Source: Minwuia sp048007105 | Lineage (GTDB): Bacteria > Pseudomonadota > Alphaproteobacteria > Minwuiales > Minwuiaceae | Direction of reading: 5' to 3' | NCBI RefSeq assembly: GCF_048007105.1 | Contig: NZ_CP180352.1 | Location: 3,720,001 to 3,784,000, forward strand | DNA length: 64,000 nucleotides | Shown: positions 46,978 to 55,485 of the stretch, piece by piece | Numbering within the stretch: the stretch's first letter is position 1 | Layout: each line of letters opens with the position of its first letter | Notes under the pieces: model-generated | Seen by the model: the letters and a program-made list of their open reading frames with translations, nothing else | Database searches by the model: none | What the model was told of the DNA's origin: nothing | Position numbers and translations under genes: made by a program

Positions 46978-48144
46978 ATGCTTCAGGGAAGCTTCAACGC
47001 GCTGGATACGCTGATCCGGAGTCATGTCGATTCCGGCCGTCTCGCTGGCGCCATGGCCTGTGTTGCCGACAGCGAAGGCGTCCGGCATCTGGTCATGGAG
47101 GGCGTCAAGGACCGCGAAAGCCGGCGGCCGCTTTCGCGCGACGCCATCTTCCGCATCTTTTCCATGACCAAGCCGATGACCGGCGTCGCCGTCATGATGC
47201 TGCGCGACGAGGGCAGGTTCGCGCTGGACGATCCGATCGCGAACTTCATCCCCGCCTTCGCGAAGCTCTGGATCCTGGACGACAACGGCAAGCGCCGCCG
47301 CGCCGAGGGCAGGATCACCATCCGGCATCTGTTGACCCACACCGCCGGGCTGACCCTGCCGCTCTCCTATGAAGGCCCCCTGCCCGAGCTCTACAAGGAG
47401 AACGGACTGGAAGGCATGCGCAGCGCCGGCACGATGGAAGAGGTCATCGGCCGGCTGGCATCCATGCCTGTCAGCTTCGAGCCCGGCACCCGCTGGCAGT
47501 ATTCGATGGCGCAGGAAGTCCTGGGACGGCTGGTGGAGGTCACGAGCGGCCAGAGCTTCGACAGCTTCCTGCAGAACCGGCTGTTCGACCCGCTGGGCAT
47601 GGCCGATACCGGCTTCCACGTACCGGAAGACAAGCGCCACCGCTTCTGTTCGGTCTATCCGGCGCCGGACCAGGGCCGCAACCCGCCCATCGACCGCTGG
47701 GACGACAGCCGCTTCCTGCAGCCGCCGGATTTCCCGTCGGGCGGCGGCGGTCTGGTCTCGACACTGGACGACTATCTCGCCTTCGCGCGCATGCTGGCGG
47801 AGGGCGGCAAGGGCCTTCTTTCGCCCGATACAATCGCAGAGATGCGGTCCAATCATCTGCCCGAAGGGCGAGACATGGCAGGGATGGGCGTCACGGAATT
47901 CAGCGGCGACACCTGGGCAGGCATCGGCTTCGGGCTGACCATGTCGGTGATCGTCGACCCGCAGCTGGCCGGCAGCCGCGGCCCGGCCGGCGAATACGGT
48001 TGGTCGGGCGCAGCCGGGACCTTCTTCTTCAACAGTCCGGAACTGGATGCGACCGCGATCCTGCTGACGCAGTACATGCCGTCGAAGGCCTACCCGATCC
48101 GGCGCGCCTTCCGGAACGCCGTCTATGAGGGGCTGGGACTTTGA
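46978..48144 (+). CDS. Beta-lactamase-fold serine hydrolase (class C / EstB-like)
   Basis: A 388-residue hydrolase. GGGGGAGGAC precedes the ATG at 46978. The S-x-x-K pair is in IFSMTKPMTG, the Tyr motif is YSM in RWQYSMAQEVLG, and the C-terminal part has EYGWSGAAGTFF, where penicillin-recognising enzymes carry the K-T-G-like motif (here G-W-S-G). The layout is that of carboxylesterase-like family members rather than a true lactamase. No signal peptide. Its stop overlaps the fccA start by four bases. Confidence 0.9.
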   Translation: MLQGSFNALDTLIRSHVDSGRLAGAMACVADSEGVRHLVMEGVKDRESRRPLSRDAIFRIFSMTKPMTGVAVMMLRDEGRFALDDPIANFIPAFAKLWILDDNGKRRRAEGRITIRHLLTHTAGLTLPLSYEGPLPELYKENGLEGMRSAGTMEEVIGRLASMPVSFEPGTRWQYSMAQEVLGRLVEVTSGQSFDSFLQNRLFDPLGMADTGFHVPEDKRHRFCSVYPAPDQGRNPPIDRWDDSRFLQPPDFPSGGGGLVSTLDDYLAFARMLAEGGKGLLSPDTIAEMRSNHLPEGRDMAGMGVTEFSGDTWAGIGFGLTMSVIVDPQLAGSRGPAGEYGWSGAAGTFFFNSPELDATAILLTQYMPSKAYPIRRAFRNAVYEGLGL

Positions 48145-48434
48145 GACTGTTGCTTGCTGCCGTCGTCGCCGCGCTGACTGCGCTTCCCGCGGGCGCACAG
48201 GAACTGAACCGCGGCGCCGTGCTGGCGCTCTCCTGCGCCGGCTGCCACGGCACCGACGGCAAGAGCCCGAGTTCGATGCCGGCGCTGGACGGGCACGACC
48301 GTGTTTACCTCGCACGGACCATGAAGGAGTTCCGCTCCGGAGAGCGGCCCTCGACCGTGATGGGCCGCATCGCGACCGGATATTCCGACGACGACATCGA
48401 GGCGCTCGCCGCCCATTTCGACCGTCTGCGCTAG
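48141..48434 (+). CDS. fccA: Monoheme cytochrome c, subunit of flavocytochrome c
   Basis: A 97-residue periplasmic cytochrome. The signal peptide is residues 1-19 (cleavage near AGA-QE). One c-heme is bound by Cys32, Cys35 and His36 in SCAGCHGTDG; the distal Met is likely in STVMGRIATGYSDDD. It is one heme domain only, half of the diheme FccA of Allochromatium. Start is TTG overlapping the upstream stop. fccB follows after 12 bases. It takes electrons from the flavoprotein. Confidence 0.88.
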   Translation: MRLLLAAVVAALTALPAGAQELNRGAVLALSCAGCHGTDGKSPSSMPALDGHDRVYLARTMKEFRSGERPSTVMGRIATGYSDDDIEALAAHFDRLR

Positions 48435-48446
48435 GAGGTTCCCCCC

Positions 48447-49724
48447 ATGCCCCGATTCTCCCGCCGGACCGTCGGCAAGGCGGCCCTCGCGACCGGCCTG
48501 AGCGTGCTCGTCTCGACGAAGTCCCGGGCGCAGGAACGCTTTGACGTGGTCGTGGTCGGCGGCGGCTTCGGCGGTGCGACGGCAGCCAAGTACATCCGCA
48601 AGATCGCGCCGAAGCTCTCGGTCGCCCTCATCGAGCAGAACGAGGTCTTCTACACCTGCCCGTTCAGCAATCTCGTGCTCGGCGGTGTCCGTCCGCTGAA
48701 TTCCATCGCCCACCGCTACGACAACCTCGCGAGCAAGTGGGGCATCACGGTCATCCACCAGCGCGCCGGCCGAATCGATCCGGGCGCACGCCTGATCCGC
48801 ATGCCCGGCGGGCGCGAGATCGGCTTCGACAAGGCGATCCTGTCGCCCGGCATCGATTTCGATCTCGAGGCCATTCCGGGTTACGACAAGGCGGCGCTGG
48901 CCCTGATGCCGCACGCCTGGAAGGCCGGCCCGCAGACGCGGGACCTGCGCGCTCAGCTCGAAGCGATGCAGGATGGCGGGACGGTGATCATCTCGCCGCC
49001 GAAGAATCCCTTCCGCTGCCCACCCGGTCCCTATGAGCGCGCCTCGATGATCGCGCACTACCTGAAGACGGCGAAGCCGAAGTCGAAGATCCTGATCCTG
49101 GATCCGAAGTCCAAGTTCTCCAAGGAGGGCCTGTTCAAGCAGGCCTGGAAGCAGCTCTATCCGGGCATGATCGAACATCTGGCGGCGGCAGATGACGGTG
49201 AGGTGGTGCGGGTCGACGCCCGGAAGCTGGAGCTCGAAAGCGCCTTCGGCACGGTCCACAAGGGCGACGTGGTCAACTTCATCCCGCCGCAGACCGCCGG
49301 CGTCATTGCCACCAATGCGGGGCTGGCGAACGATGACGGCTGGTGTCCGGTCGATCCCGTCACATTCGAGAGCCGGAAGGCGAAGGACGTCCACATCATC
49401 GGCGACTCCGCGGTCGCCGGCGCGATGCCGAAATCGGGCTTCTCCGCCAACAGCCAGGGCAAGATCGCGGCGCTGAACGTGGTTGCGGCCCTGACAGGGC
49501 GGCAGCCGGTCGACGGCTCCTTCGCCAACACCTGCTACAGCTTCGTGGCGCCCGACTACGGCATCTCGGTCGCCAAGGTCTACCGCTCGACGCCGGACAG
49601 CATCGTCGGCATCGAAGGCTCCGGCGGTCTCAGCCCGAAGGACGCGGACGCGGACTTCCGGGCTGCGGAAGCCCACTACGCCGAAGGCTGGTACGACGCC
49701 ATCACCCAGGACATGTTCGGCTAG
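48447..49724 (+). CDS. fccB: Flavocytochrome c sulfide dehydrogenase flavoprotein
   Basis: A 425-residue periplasmic FAD enzyme oxidising sulfide to sulfur or polysulfide. The Tat signal carries RFSRRTVGKAALATGL. The FAD site is VVVVGGGFGGATAAKYIR. The redox-active cysteines are the Cys of VFYTCPFSNLVLGG and that of the SFANTCYSFVAPDYG region, with another in FRCPPGP. The C-terminal FCSD flavin-binding domain is complete. AGGAGGTTCC precedes the start. It pairs with FccA and converges on soxA with a four-base overlap of stops. Confidence 0.93.
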   Translation: MPRFSRRTVGKAALATGLSVLVSTKSRAQERFDVVVVGGGFGGATAAKYIRKIAPKLSVALIEQNEVFYTCPFSNLVLGGVRPLNSIAHRYDNLASKWGITVIHQRAGRIDPGARLIRMPGGREIGFDKAILSPGIDFDLEAIPGYDKAALALMPHAWKAGPQTRDLRAQLEAMQDGGTVIISPPKNPFRCPPGPYERASMIAHYLKTAKPKSKILILDPKSKFSKEGLFKQAWKQLYPGMIEHLAAADDGEVVRVDARKLELESAFGTVHKGDVVNFIPPQTAGVIATNAGLANDDGWCPVDPVTFESRKAKDVHIIGDSAVAGAMPKSGFSANSQGKIAALNVVAALTGRQPVDGSFANTCYSFVAPDYGISVAKVYRSTPDSIVGIEGSGGLSPKDADADFRAAEAHYAEGWYDAITQDMFG

Positions 49725-50494
49725 CGGCGGACGGCCGGCGCCTCCACCGGCAGGCCGTTGCCGCGCCAGGCGACGTAGAGTTCCAGCGCCAGATAGTCGT
49801 CCGACCCGATGGGCAGAGGTTCGGCGACGCGCTGGTCGTCGCAGAACCGGAATCGCCGATGCGCGGAGCCGACGCCGGACCAGCGGAGCAGATAGGCCGG
49901 AAACCCGTTGATCTGACCCTGGCTCAACTGTTCGCCGCGCAGCCACTGTCCCGGACGGTCGTCATGGCACTGGAAGCAGGCGAGGTTCATCTGTCCGCGC
50001 CGCTGACGGTAGAGCGCCTCACCACGGCGGAAGAAGGGTTCGGCCTCGCCCGAGATGTCGACCGCCACGGGTTCGCCCGCCGACAGGCTGCGCAGATAGA
50101 GCGTCAGCGACAGCAGTTCCTCGCTCTCGATTTCGTAGGGTTCGGCCCGCATATGCCTCTCGCGGCAGCCATTCACCTGCCCGTCAAGGTTGACCACCTG
50201 TCCGTCTCGCACGACGGGGAAGGCCGCGGCCGCGCCCTTGAGGGCCCGTGGCAGGTGGCATGTCCGGCACGCCAGACCCGTCTCGCCCTCCCGCTTCCCG
50301 AACAGTTTCTCGCCCTTCTCCAGCCAGAACATGCCGGGATTGGCGAAATCGTCCTGCTGCATTTCCCTAACCGCCGGCGTGGCCCAGTTCAGGCCCGACA
50401 GCGGCGGGTCGGGCGGATCGGCCATTGCCGGTGCGGCGGCGGCGAACCAGATTGTCCCGAAGACCAACAGAAGAAGAAGGCGCGGTATCGTCAT
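49721..50494 (-). CDS. soxA: SoxA-type diheme cytochrome c
   Basis: A 257-residue periplasmic SoxA, the subunit that links thiosulfate to the SoxY carrier. The signal peptide is residues 1-25. Heme 1 is at Cys76-x2-Cys79-His80 (ACRTCH) with Cys110 in NGCRERHMRAEP as axial ligand. Heme 2 is at Cys173-x2-Cys176-His177 (ACFQCH), and Cys218 in FRFCDDQRVAEP matches the cysteine persulfide ligand. It is thus the two-heme form. soxX, soxYZ and soxB are not in the window, so it is isolated from the rest of the Sox complex. Its start overlaps the divergent VOC gene in CATG; an in-frame Met seven codons earlier is possible. Confidence 0.92.
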   Translation of the reverse strand: MTIPRLLLLLVFGTIWFAAAAPAMADPPDPPLSGLNWATPAVREMQQDDFANPGMFWLEKGEKLFGKREGETGLACRTCHLPRALKGAAAAFPVVRDGQVVNLDGQVNGCRERHMRAEPYEIESEELLSLTLYLRSLSAGEPVAVDISGEAEPFFRRGEALYRQRRGQMNLACFQCHDDRPGQWLRGEQLSQGQINGFPAYLLRWSGVGSAHRRFRFCDDQRVAEPLPIGSDDYLALELYVAWRGNGLPVEAPAVRR

Positions 50495-50879
50495 GGCACT
50501 CAGCATCGCAAACATCGACCATGTTGTCCTGAAGGTTCAGAACATGGACCGCGCGCTGGCGTTCTATACGGGGCTGCTGGGATGCAAGGTCGAGCGCACG
50601 GTCGAGCGGCTCGGCCTCGTCCAGATGCGCGCGGGGGCCTGCATGATCGACCTCGTCCCGGCCGACGGCCCGGTTCAGGGTCCGAACATGGACCATTTCT
50701 GCATCCGAATCGAACCCTGGGACGCGAGGGCGATCCGGCGGGAACTGGAGACGCACGGCGTCGAAGCCCCGGAACCGGTCACGCGCTACGGCGCCGAAGG
50801 CGATGGCCCGTCGATCTATATCGAGGACCCGGACGGGAATGTGGTGGAACTGAAAGGGCCGCCAGACGCGAACGCCTGA
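50493..50879 (+). CDS. VOC-superfamily protein (glyoxalase/bleomycin-resistance-like)
   Basis: A 128-residue single-module pair of beta-alpha-beta-beta-beta repeats. Metal ligand candidates are His10 in NIDHVVLKVQNMDRALAFYTGLLG, Glu in the first module, His in NMDHFCIRIEPW and Glu in YIEDPDGNVVELKGP. Small and lone, it could be a glyoxalase, dioxygenase or resistance protein. It begins two bases into the soxA start codon on the opposite strand, leaving no leader between the two genes. Confidence 0.88.
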   Translation: MALSIANIDHVVLKVQNMDRALAFYTGLLGCKVERTVERLGLVQMRAGACMIDLVPADGPVQGPNMDHFCIRIEPWDARAIRRELETHGVEAPEPVTRYGAEGDGPSIYIEDPDGNVVELKGPPDANA

Positions 50880-50898
50880 CGGCCCTGAATTTCAGCGT

Positions 50899-50923
50899 GC
50901 GCCGCCGCAGCTGCCGGCGGCGC
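50899..50923. terminator. Terminator-like hairpin between VOC gene and rplS
   Basis: GCGCCGCCG (50899-50907) and CGGCGGCGC (50915-50923) pair perfectly around CAGCTGC, between convergent genes. No T-run follows on either strand, so its strength is uncertain. Confidence 0.6.
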
Positions 50924-50930
50924 GTTCCAC

Positions 50931-51308
50931 TCAGTTCTTGGCGGCGCGCTCCACACGACGCTCGGCGATACGGGCCGACTTGCCGCGGCGGCCGCGCAGG
51001 TAATACAGCTTCGCGCGGCGCACCTTGCCGTGGCGGACCACCTGGATGCTGTCGATGGTCGGCGAATAGAGCGGGAAGACACGCTCCACACCCTCACCGT
51101 AGGAGATCTTGCGCACCGTGAAGGCCGAGTTCAGGCCGCGGTTGCGCCGCGCAATGCAGACGCCCTCGAAGGCCTGCACGCGTTCGCGGTTGCCCTCGGT
51201 GACGCGCACGTTCACGCGCACGGTATCGCCCGGCTGGAAATCCGGAATGGTCTTGCCCTCGGTTACGCGGGCGATCTCTTCGGCGTCGATCTGTTCGATC
51301 AGGTTCAT
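50931..51308 (-). CDS. rplS: 50S ribosomal protein L19
   Basis: A 125-residue ribosomal protein at the 30S-50S interface. The N-terminus MNLIEQIDAEEIAR and the core FQPGDTVRVNVRVTEGNRERVQAFEGVCIARRNRGLNSAFTVRK... are unmistakable (given here in part), as is the tail KLYYLRGRRGKSARI. It overlaps the trmD stop (ATGA). It is the last gene of the rpsP-rimM-trmD-rplS block on this strand. Confidence 0.98.
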   Translation of the reverse strand: MNLIEQIDAEEIARVTEGKTIPDFQPGDTVRVNVRVTEGNRERVQAFEGVCIARRNRGLNSAFTVRKISYGEGVERVFPLYSPTIDSIQVVRHGKVRRAKLYYLRGRRGKSARIAERRVERAAKN

Positions 51309-52018
51309 TGCTCTGTTCCTTCTTCGCTTGTGTAGCGCCGCCAGAGGTCCGGTCTCCGCTCCCTGGTGATCCGCTCGGCCTCTGCCTTGCGCCAGGTGCG
51401 GATGCGGGCATGGTCGCCGCTCAGCAACACCTCGGGAGGGTTCTTGCCCTCCCATTCCCTTGGCCGGGTGTACTGGGGATATTCCAGCAGCCCGTCCGCA
51501 AAACTCTCTTCCGCCAGGCTCTCGGCATTTCCCGCCACACCCGGCAACAGCCTCACCACCGCATCCAGCAGCGCGAAGGCCGCAAACTCGCCGCCCGACA
51601 GGACAAAGTCGCCGAGGCTGACTTCCATCACCGGCCGGGCTTCCAGTACCCGCTCGTCGACGCCCTCGAAGCGTCCGCAGACCAGCGTCGCGCCGCCGGC
51701 GTCCCGGACCTCCTCGACCAGCGCCTGATCCATTAGCCGCCCGCGCGGGCTGAAATAGATCAACGGCGCCGCGCCGTCATGGTTCGCGTCGATGGCCGGT
51801 CCCAGCACATCCGCCCGCATCACCATGCCCGCGCCGCCCCCGAACGGGGTGTCGTCGACGGACCGGTGTTTATCGTGGGCGAAGTGCCGGATGTCCACCA
51901 CTTTCAGGCCCCAGAGACCGGTTTCCAGCGCTTTTCCCGACAGCGCGACACCCAGAGGACCCGGAAACAGTTCCGGGTACAGGGTCAGCACCGTCGCGTC
52001 GAAGCCGCTGGCGGTCAT
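51305..52018 (-). CDS. trmD: tRNA (guanine-37-N1)-methyltransferase
   Basis: A 237-residue SPOUT methyltransferase placing m1G37 to prevent frameshifting. The knotted SAM site is seen in LIYFSPRGRLMDQ, LVCGRFEGVDERV and SLGDFVLSGGE. The C-terminal part has EYPQYTRPREWEGKNPPEVLLSGDH. It overlaps rimM by four bases and rplS by four, so the block is tightly coupled. Confidence 0.98.
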   Translation of the reverse strand: MTASGFDATVLTLYPELFPGPLGVALSGKALETGLWGLKVVDIRHFAHDKHRSVDDTPFGGGAGMVMRADVLGPAIDANHDGAAPLIYFSPRGRLMDQALVEEVRDAGGATLVCGRFEGVDERVLEARPVMEVSLGDFVLSGGEFAAFALLDAVVRLLPGVAGNAESLAEESFADGLLEYPQYTRPREWEGKNPPEVLLSGDHARIRTWRKAEAERITRERRPDLWRRYTSEEGTEQ

Positions 52019-52560
52019 CCGGCCTCTCCGCCGTCGTCCTCCCCGGTGTCGATCACCTCGATCTCGTCGGGCAGCAGCACCTTCAGCACACCGTTCGGCA
52101 GGTCGATCTCCGGCACCACATCCAGGGTGAAGGGCAGCATCCGCCCCGGCCCCTTCGACGGTTTCACGTCCAGCACGTCGCCGGCGCCGAAATCATGCAC
52201 CGCGCGAACAATCCCCAGACGCTGGCCATCGACCGTCTCGACCGCGAGGCCGATCAGGTCGGCGTGGTAGAAGTCCTCCGCGTCGTCCAGGTCCGGCAGC
52301 GCCTCCCGTCCGACATAGAGTTCCTCGCCCTTCAGCGCCTCGGCGTCCTCACGCTTGCGCACTCCGGACAGCTCGGCGATCACCCCGCCCTTCGTCGCGC
52401 CGGTGACCTTCAGCCCGAACTGCCGTTCGCCGCTGCGGTCGGTGACCGGCCCATAGGCGCCGACATCTTCCGGCGCCTCGGTGAAGGTCTTCAGTCGAAC
52501 GCGGCCACTGACGCCGTGGGCGCCAGTGACAACCGCCAGAAGAACCCGGTTACCGGACAT
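52015..52560 (-). CDS. rimM: 16S rRNA processing protein RimM
   Basis: A 181-residue factor for maturation of the 30S head domain. N-terminal RimM domain with VVTGAHGVSGRVRLKTFTE, then the PRC-barrel with DFYHADLIGLAVET and GAGDVLDVKPSKG. The C-terminal tail is acidic (EVIDTGEDDGGEAG). It follows rpsP by 27 bases and overlaps trmD. Confidence 0.96.
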   Translation of the reverse strand: MSGNRVLLAVVTGAHGVSGRVRLKTFTEAPEDVGAYGPVTDRSGERQFGLKVTGATKGGVIAELSGVRKREDAEALKGEELYVGREALPDLDDAEDFYHADLIGLAVETVDGQRLGIVRAVHDFGAGDVLDVKPSKGPGRMLPFTLDVVPEIDLPNGVLKVLLPDEIEVIDTGEDDGGEAG

Positions 52561-52587
52561 GGCGCGACCTGGAGGGACGGAAGGCGG

Positions 52588-53040
52588 TTACGCCTCCGTC
52601 TTCTCCTCGGCGGCCTCTTCGGCAACCTCTTCCGCCGGCGCTTCCTCGGCGGGGGCTTCCTCGACCGGCGCCGCAGCGGCCTCGGCCTTCGCCTGCGCCT
52701 CTTCCTCGGCCTTCATGCGGGCGGCCTCGATGCGCTCCTGCGCCTTCGCGCCCGGCTTGGCCTTCTGCGGGTTGTTGCGGGTCTTGGGCGAAAGCACGCC
52801 TTCCTTCTCGAGGAACTTCGAGACGCGGTCGGTCGGCTGCGCGCCGTGACCCAGCCAGTGCTTCGCGCGCTCCAGATCGATCACGACGCGGTTCTCGTCG
52901 CCCTTCGGCAGCATCGGGTCATAGGTGCCGATACGCTCGATGAAACCGCCGTCCCGCATCGCGCGGGCGTCGGCCACGACAATCCGGTAGAACGGGCGCT
53001 TCTTGGCGCCGCCTCGGGACAGCCTGATCTTCACAGCCAT
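52588..53040 (-). CDS. rpsP: 30S ribosomal protein S16 with extended acidic tail
   Basis: A 150-residue S16. The core of about 80 residues (MAVKIRLSRGGAKKRPFYRI, RDGGFIERIGTYDP, ERAKHWLGHGAQPTDRVSKFL) is standard. The last 60 residues are an alanine-glutamate-rich tail, longer than in E. coli (82 residues) but typical of Rhodospirillales-like alphaproteobacteria. The ATG at 53040 is used rather than the one two codons upstream because MAVKIRL is invariant. It sits between ffh and rimM. Confidence 0.97.
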   Translation of the reverse strand: MAVKIRLSRGGAKKRPFYRIVVADARAMRDGGFIERIGTYDPMLPKGDENRVVIDLERAKHWLGHGAQPTDRVSKFLEKEGVLSPKTRNNPQKAKPGAKAQERIEAARMKAEEEAQAKAEAAAAPVEEAPAEEAPAEEVAEEAAEEKTEA

Positions 53041-53082
53041 GGTCAATCTTCTCCTTGGTTTCGCTGTTCGTGTCAGCCGCGG

Positions 53083-54435
53083 CTACATGCGCGGCAGAAT
53101 TCCCTGAAGTCCGGCACGCATCATCCCGGACTTACCCATCTTCTTGACCTTCTTCATCATCACCGACATCTGCTTCCACTGCTTCAGGACGCGGTTCACG
53201 TCGGGCACCTCGACGCCCGAACCGGCGGCAATGCGCTTCTTGCGGGAGGCGTTGATGAGTTTCGGATTGCGGCGCTCCTTCGGCGTCATCGAGGAGATGA
53301 TCGCCTCCTGCCGCTTCAGCATCTTCGGGTCGATATTGGCGTCGGCGAGCTGCTTCTTGACCTGCTTGGCGCCCGGCAGCATGCCGGCCAGACCTTCCAG
53401 ACCGCCCATCTTCTGCATCTGCTGCAGCTGACCGCGGAGATCCTCCAGATCGAACTCGCCCTTCTTCAACTTCTGGGCGAGCTTTTTGGCCTCTTCCTCG
53501 TCGATCGATTCCTGGGCCTTCTCGACCAGACCGACGACATCGCCCATGCCGAGGATGCGGTTCGCGATCCGGTCGGGGTGGAAACCCTCCAGCGCGTCCA
53601 GCTTCTCGCCCACGCCGATCAGCTTGATCGGGCGGCCGGTGACCGCGCGCATCGAGAGCGCCGCACCGCCGCGGCCGTCGCCGTCGACGCGGGTGAGCAT
53701 GATGCCGGTCAGGCCGATGCGCTCGTCGAACTGCTTGGCCACATTGACGGCGTCCTGGCCGGTCAGCGCGTCGGCGACCAGCAGGGTCTCGTGCGGACCG
53801 ACCGCGTCGCGGACCGCGGCCACTTCGGCCATCAGCTGCTCATCGACATGCAGCCGGCCGGCGGTGTCCAGCATGACCACGTCGAAGCCCTGAAGCCGCG
53901 CCGACTGCATCGCCCGCCTGGCGATATCGACCGGCATCTGGCCCGGCACGATCGGCAGCGTCGCGACCTCGGCCTGTTCGCCAAGCACCTTGAGCTGTTC
54001 CTGCGCGGCCGGACGGCGAACGTCCAGCGAGGCCATCAGAACCTTCTTCTTCTCGCGGTTCTTCAGCCGGAGCGCGATCTTGGCCGTCGAGGTCGTCTTG
54101 CCCGAACCCTGCAGGCCGACCATCAGCACCGGCACCGGCGGCACCGCGCTCAGGTTCAGATCCTCGGGTTCGTCGCCCAGCACCTTGATCAGGTGGTCGT
54201 TGACGATCTTGACGACCATCTGGCCCGGCGAGACCGAGCGGATGACTTCCTGTCCGATGGCCTCCTTGCGGACCTCGTCGATGAAGTCCTTGACGACAGG
54301 CAGGGCGACATCGGCCTCCAGCAGCGCCACACGCACCTCGCGCAGCGCCTCGCCCACGTCCTTCTCGTTCAGCGCGCCACGCTTGCGCAGCTTGCCGAAG
54401 ACATCACCAAGTCTGTCGCTCAGGCTCTCGAACAT
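53083..54435 (-). CDS. ffh: Signal recognition particle protein Ffh (SRP54)
   Basis: A 450-residue GTPase that binds signal sequences and SRP RNA. The start MFESLSDRLGDVFGKLRKRG at 54435 is the conserved beginning; in-frame upstream codons are ignored. G-domain motifs: GLQGSGKTTSTAKIA, DVRRPAAQEQL, DTAGRLHVD and TRVDGDGRGG. The methionine-rich M domain (about 300-450) contains MLPGAKQVKKQL, SSMTPKERRNPKLINASRKKRIAAGSG (in part) and QWKQMSVMMKKVKKMGK. First gene of the ribosomal block. Two GC-rich hairpins lie upstream at 54539-54582. Confidence 0.98.
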   Translation of the reverse strand: MFESLSDRLGDVFGKLRKRGALNEKDVGEALREVRVALLEADVALPVVKDFIDEVRKEAIGQEVIRSVSPGQMVVKIVNDHLIKVLGDEPEDLNLSAVPPVPVLMVGLQGSGKTTSTAKIALRLKNREKKKVLMASLDVRRPAAQEQLKVLGEQAEVATLPIVPGQMPVDIARRAMQSARLQGFDVVMLDTAGRLHVDEQLMAEVAAVRDAVGPHETLLVADALTGQDAVNVAKQFDERIGLTGIMLTRVDGDGRGGAALSMRAVTGRPIKLIGVGEKLDALEGFHPDRIANRILGMGDVVGLVEKAQESIDEEEAKKLAQKLKKGEFDLEDLRGQLQQMQKMGGLEGLAGMLPGAKQVKKQLADANIDPKMLKRQEAIISSMTPKERRNPKLINASRKKRIAAGSGVEVPDVNRVLKQWKQMSVMMKKVKKMGKSGMMRAGLQGILPRM

Positions 54436-54608
54436 CGCCCTGTCTCCAAACCACCGCCCAGCCAGACCCATGCACAACGCAGAATGCACCGGCGGACGAA
54501 ACTCGTCGGCCGATGTGTATCGCCCGTCGGGGGCGACACGGAAAGTCACGCTTTCCGGCTGGTGGCGGGCTTCTACGCCCGCTTGCCGCTCAAGTCAATC
54601 TCGGGCGG

Positions 54609-55409
54609 CTACTTGCAGACAGGCTGATCGTAGAGTTCGACTTCCTTCAGCCGCGCCACCACGGCCAGATCGTCTGTCTCCATCGTGAAATCGCCGGAAA
54701 GGCCATTCTCCCAGAAGCGCATCTGCGTCTCGTAGAAGGGCGCAGAGTCCCGCGCGTCCAACTTGAAGAACGAGACGCGGGTGATCCAGGACTTCATCCC
54801 GGCCATGGACTCCGGCAACACCGCATCCTCGGTCCCGCCGCTCTTGGCCGGCTGGATGAAGCTGTCGACCTGTGAAAGCTCGTCGCCATCGAAGGTCCTG
54901 GCGTTGTGGGTGATGGCCCCGTCGAGAGCCGCCCGGATCAAGTCGTCGGTATGTTGCAGCGGGAACAGGACATTGCCCGGCAGGGCTTCAATGGGATCGC
55001 CCTTGGCACCTTCCCGCTTCGAATAGGTGATCGTCGCCGGTTCCGCAGCCGATGCGCGGACCGCCTTGCCTTCCAGTTCCACGATCGGGGTCTCGTTGAC
55101 CAGTTCGCGCACCTGGAAGCGCAGTACCTTGCCATCCGCGGTTTCGTAGAAGCTCAGGATGGTCTCCGAGCGGATGGCGTTGCCCTGGGCGCTGATCAGG
55201 TCCAGCAGCATGCGGTGATTGTAGGTCGTCCCTTCGCAGGTCCGGTCGTAGTGATAGACCATGCGCCCGCCCACCTGGGCGAAGGCCGAACCGTTGTCCC
55301 GCTTCAGGCGCTCCATGTCATAGACCGCCCGGTGGGGCCGGAGATCCAGTCCCGCATGGGCCGGGAGGGCCAGAAACACGATCGTCAGGACTGCTGCCAC
55401 AAAGCGCAT
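54609..55409 (-). CDS. eipB: EipB-type cell-envelope integrity protein (DUF1849)
   Basis: A 266-residue periplasmic protein of the DUF1849/EipB family, a beta-spiral protein required for envelope integrity in Brucella. The signal peptide is residues 1-19 (cleavage near AHA-GL). The mature start LDLRPHRAVYDMERL and GRMVYHYDRTCEGTTYNHRML fit the family. Cys58 and Cys265 correspond to the conserved disulfide pair. The ATG at 55409 is taken as start; an upstream Met adds ten unconserved residues. It is monocistronic and divergent from the dehydrogenase at 55486. Confidence 0.88.
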   Translation of the reverse strand: MRFVAAVLTIVFLALPAHAGLDLRPHRAVYDMERLKRDNGSAFAQVGGRMVYHYDRTCEGTTYNHRMLLDLISAQGNAIRSETILSFYETADGKVLRFQVRELVNETPIVELEGKAVRASAAEPATITYSKREGAKGDPIEALPGNVLFPLQHTDDLIRAALDGAITHNARTFDGDELSQVDSFIQPAKSGGTEDAVLPESMAGMKSWITRVSFFKLDARDSAPFYETQMRFWENGLSGDFTMETDDLAVVARLKEVELYDQPVCK

Positions 55410-55485
55410 GGTTGTCTCGCACTGGTTTATGTTCGGCACTAACCTGAGACGGAAAGGGCACCATTACAAGGTTGAGGGAGAGGAC

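Noticed and set aside
52195..54627. 810-codon plus-strand frame antisense to rimM, rpsP and ffh
   Set aside because: Composition is leucine/arginine/histidine-rich shadow coding; the minus strand carries universally conserved genes.
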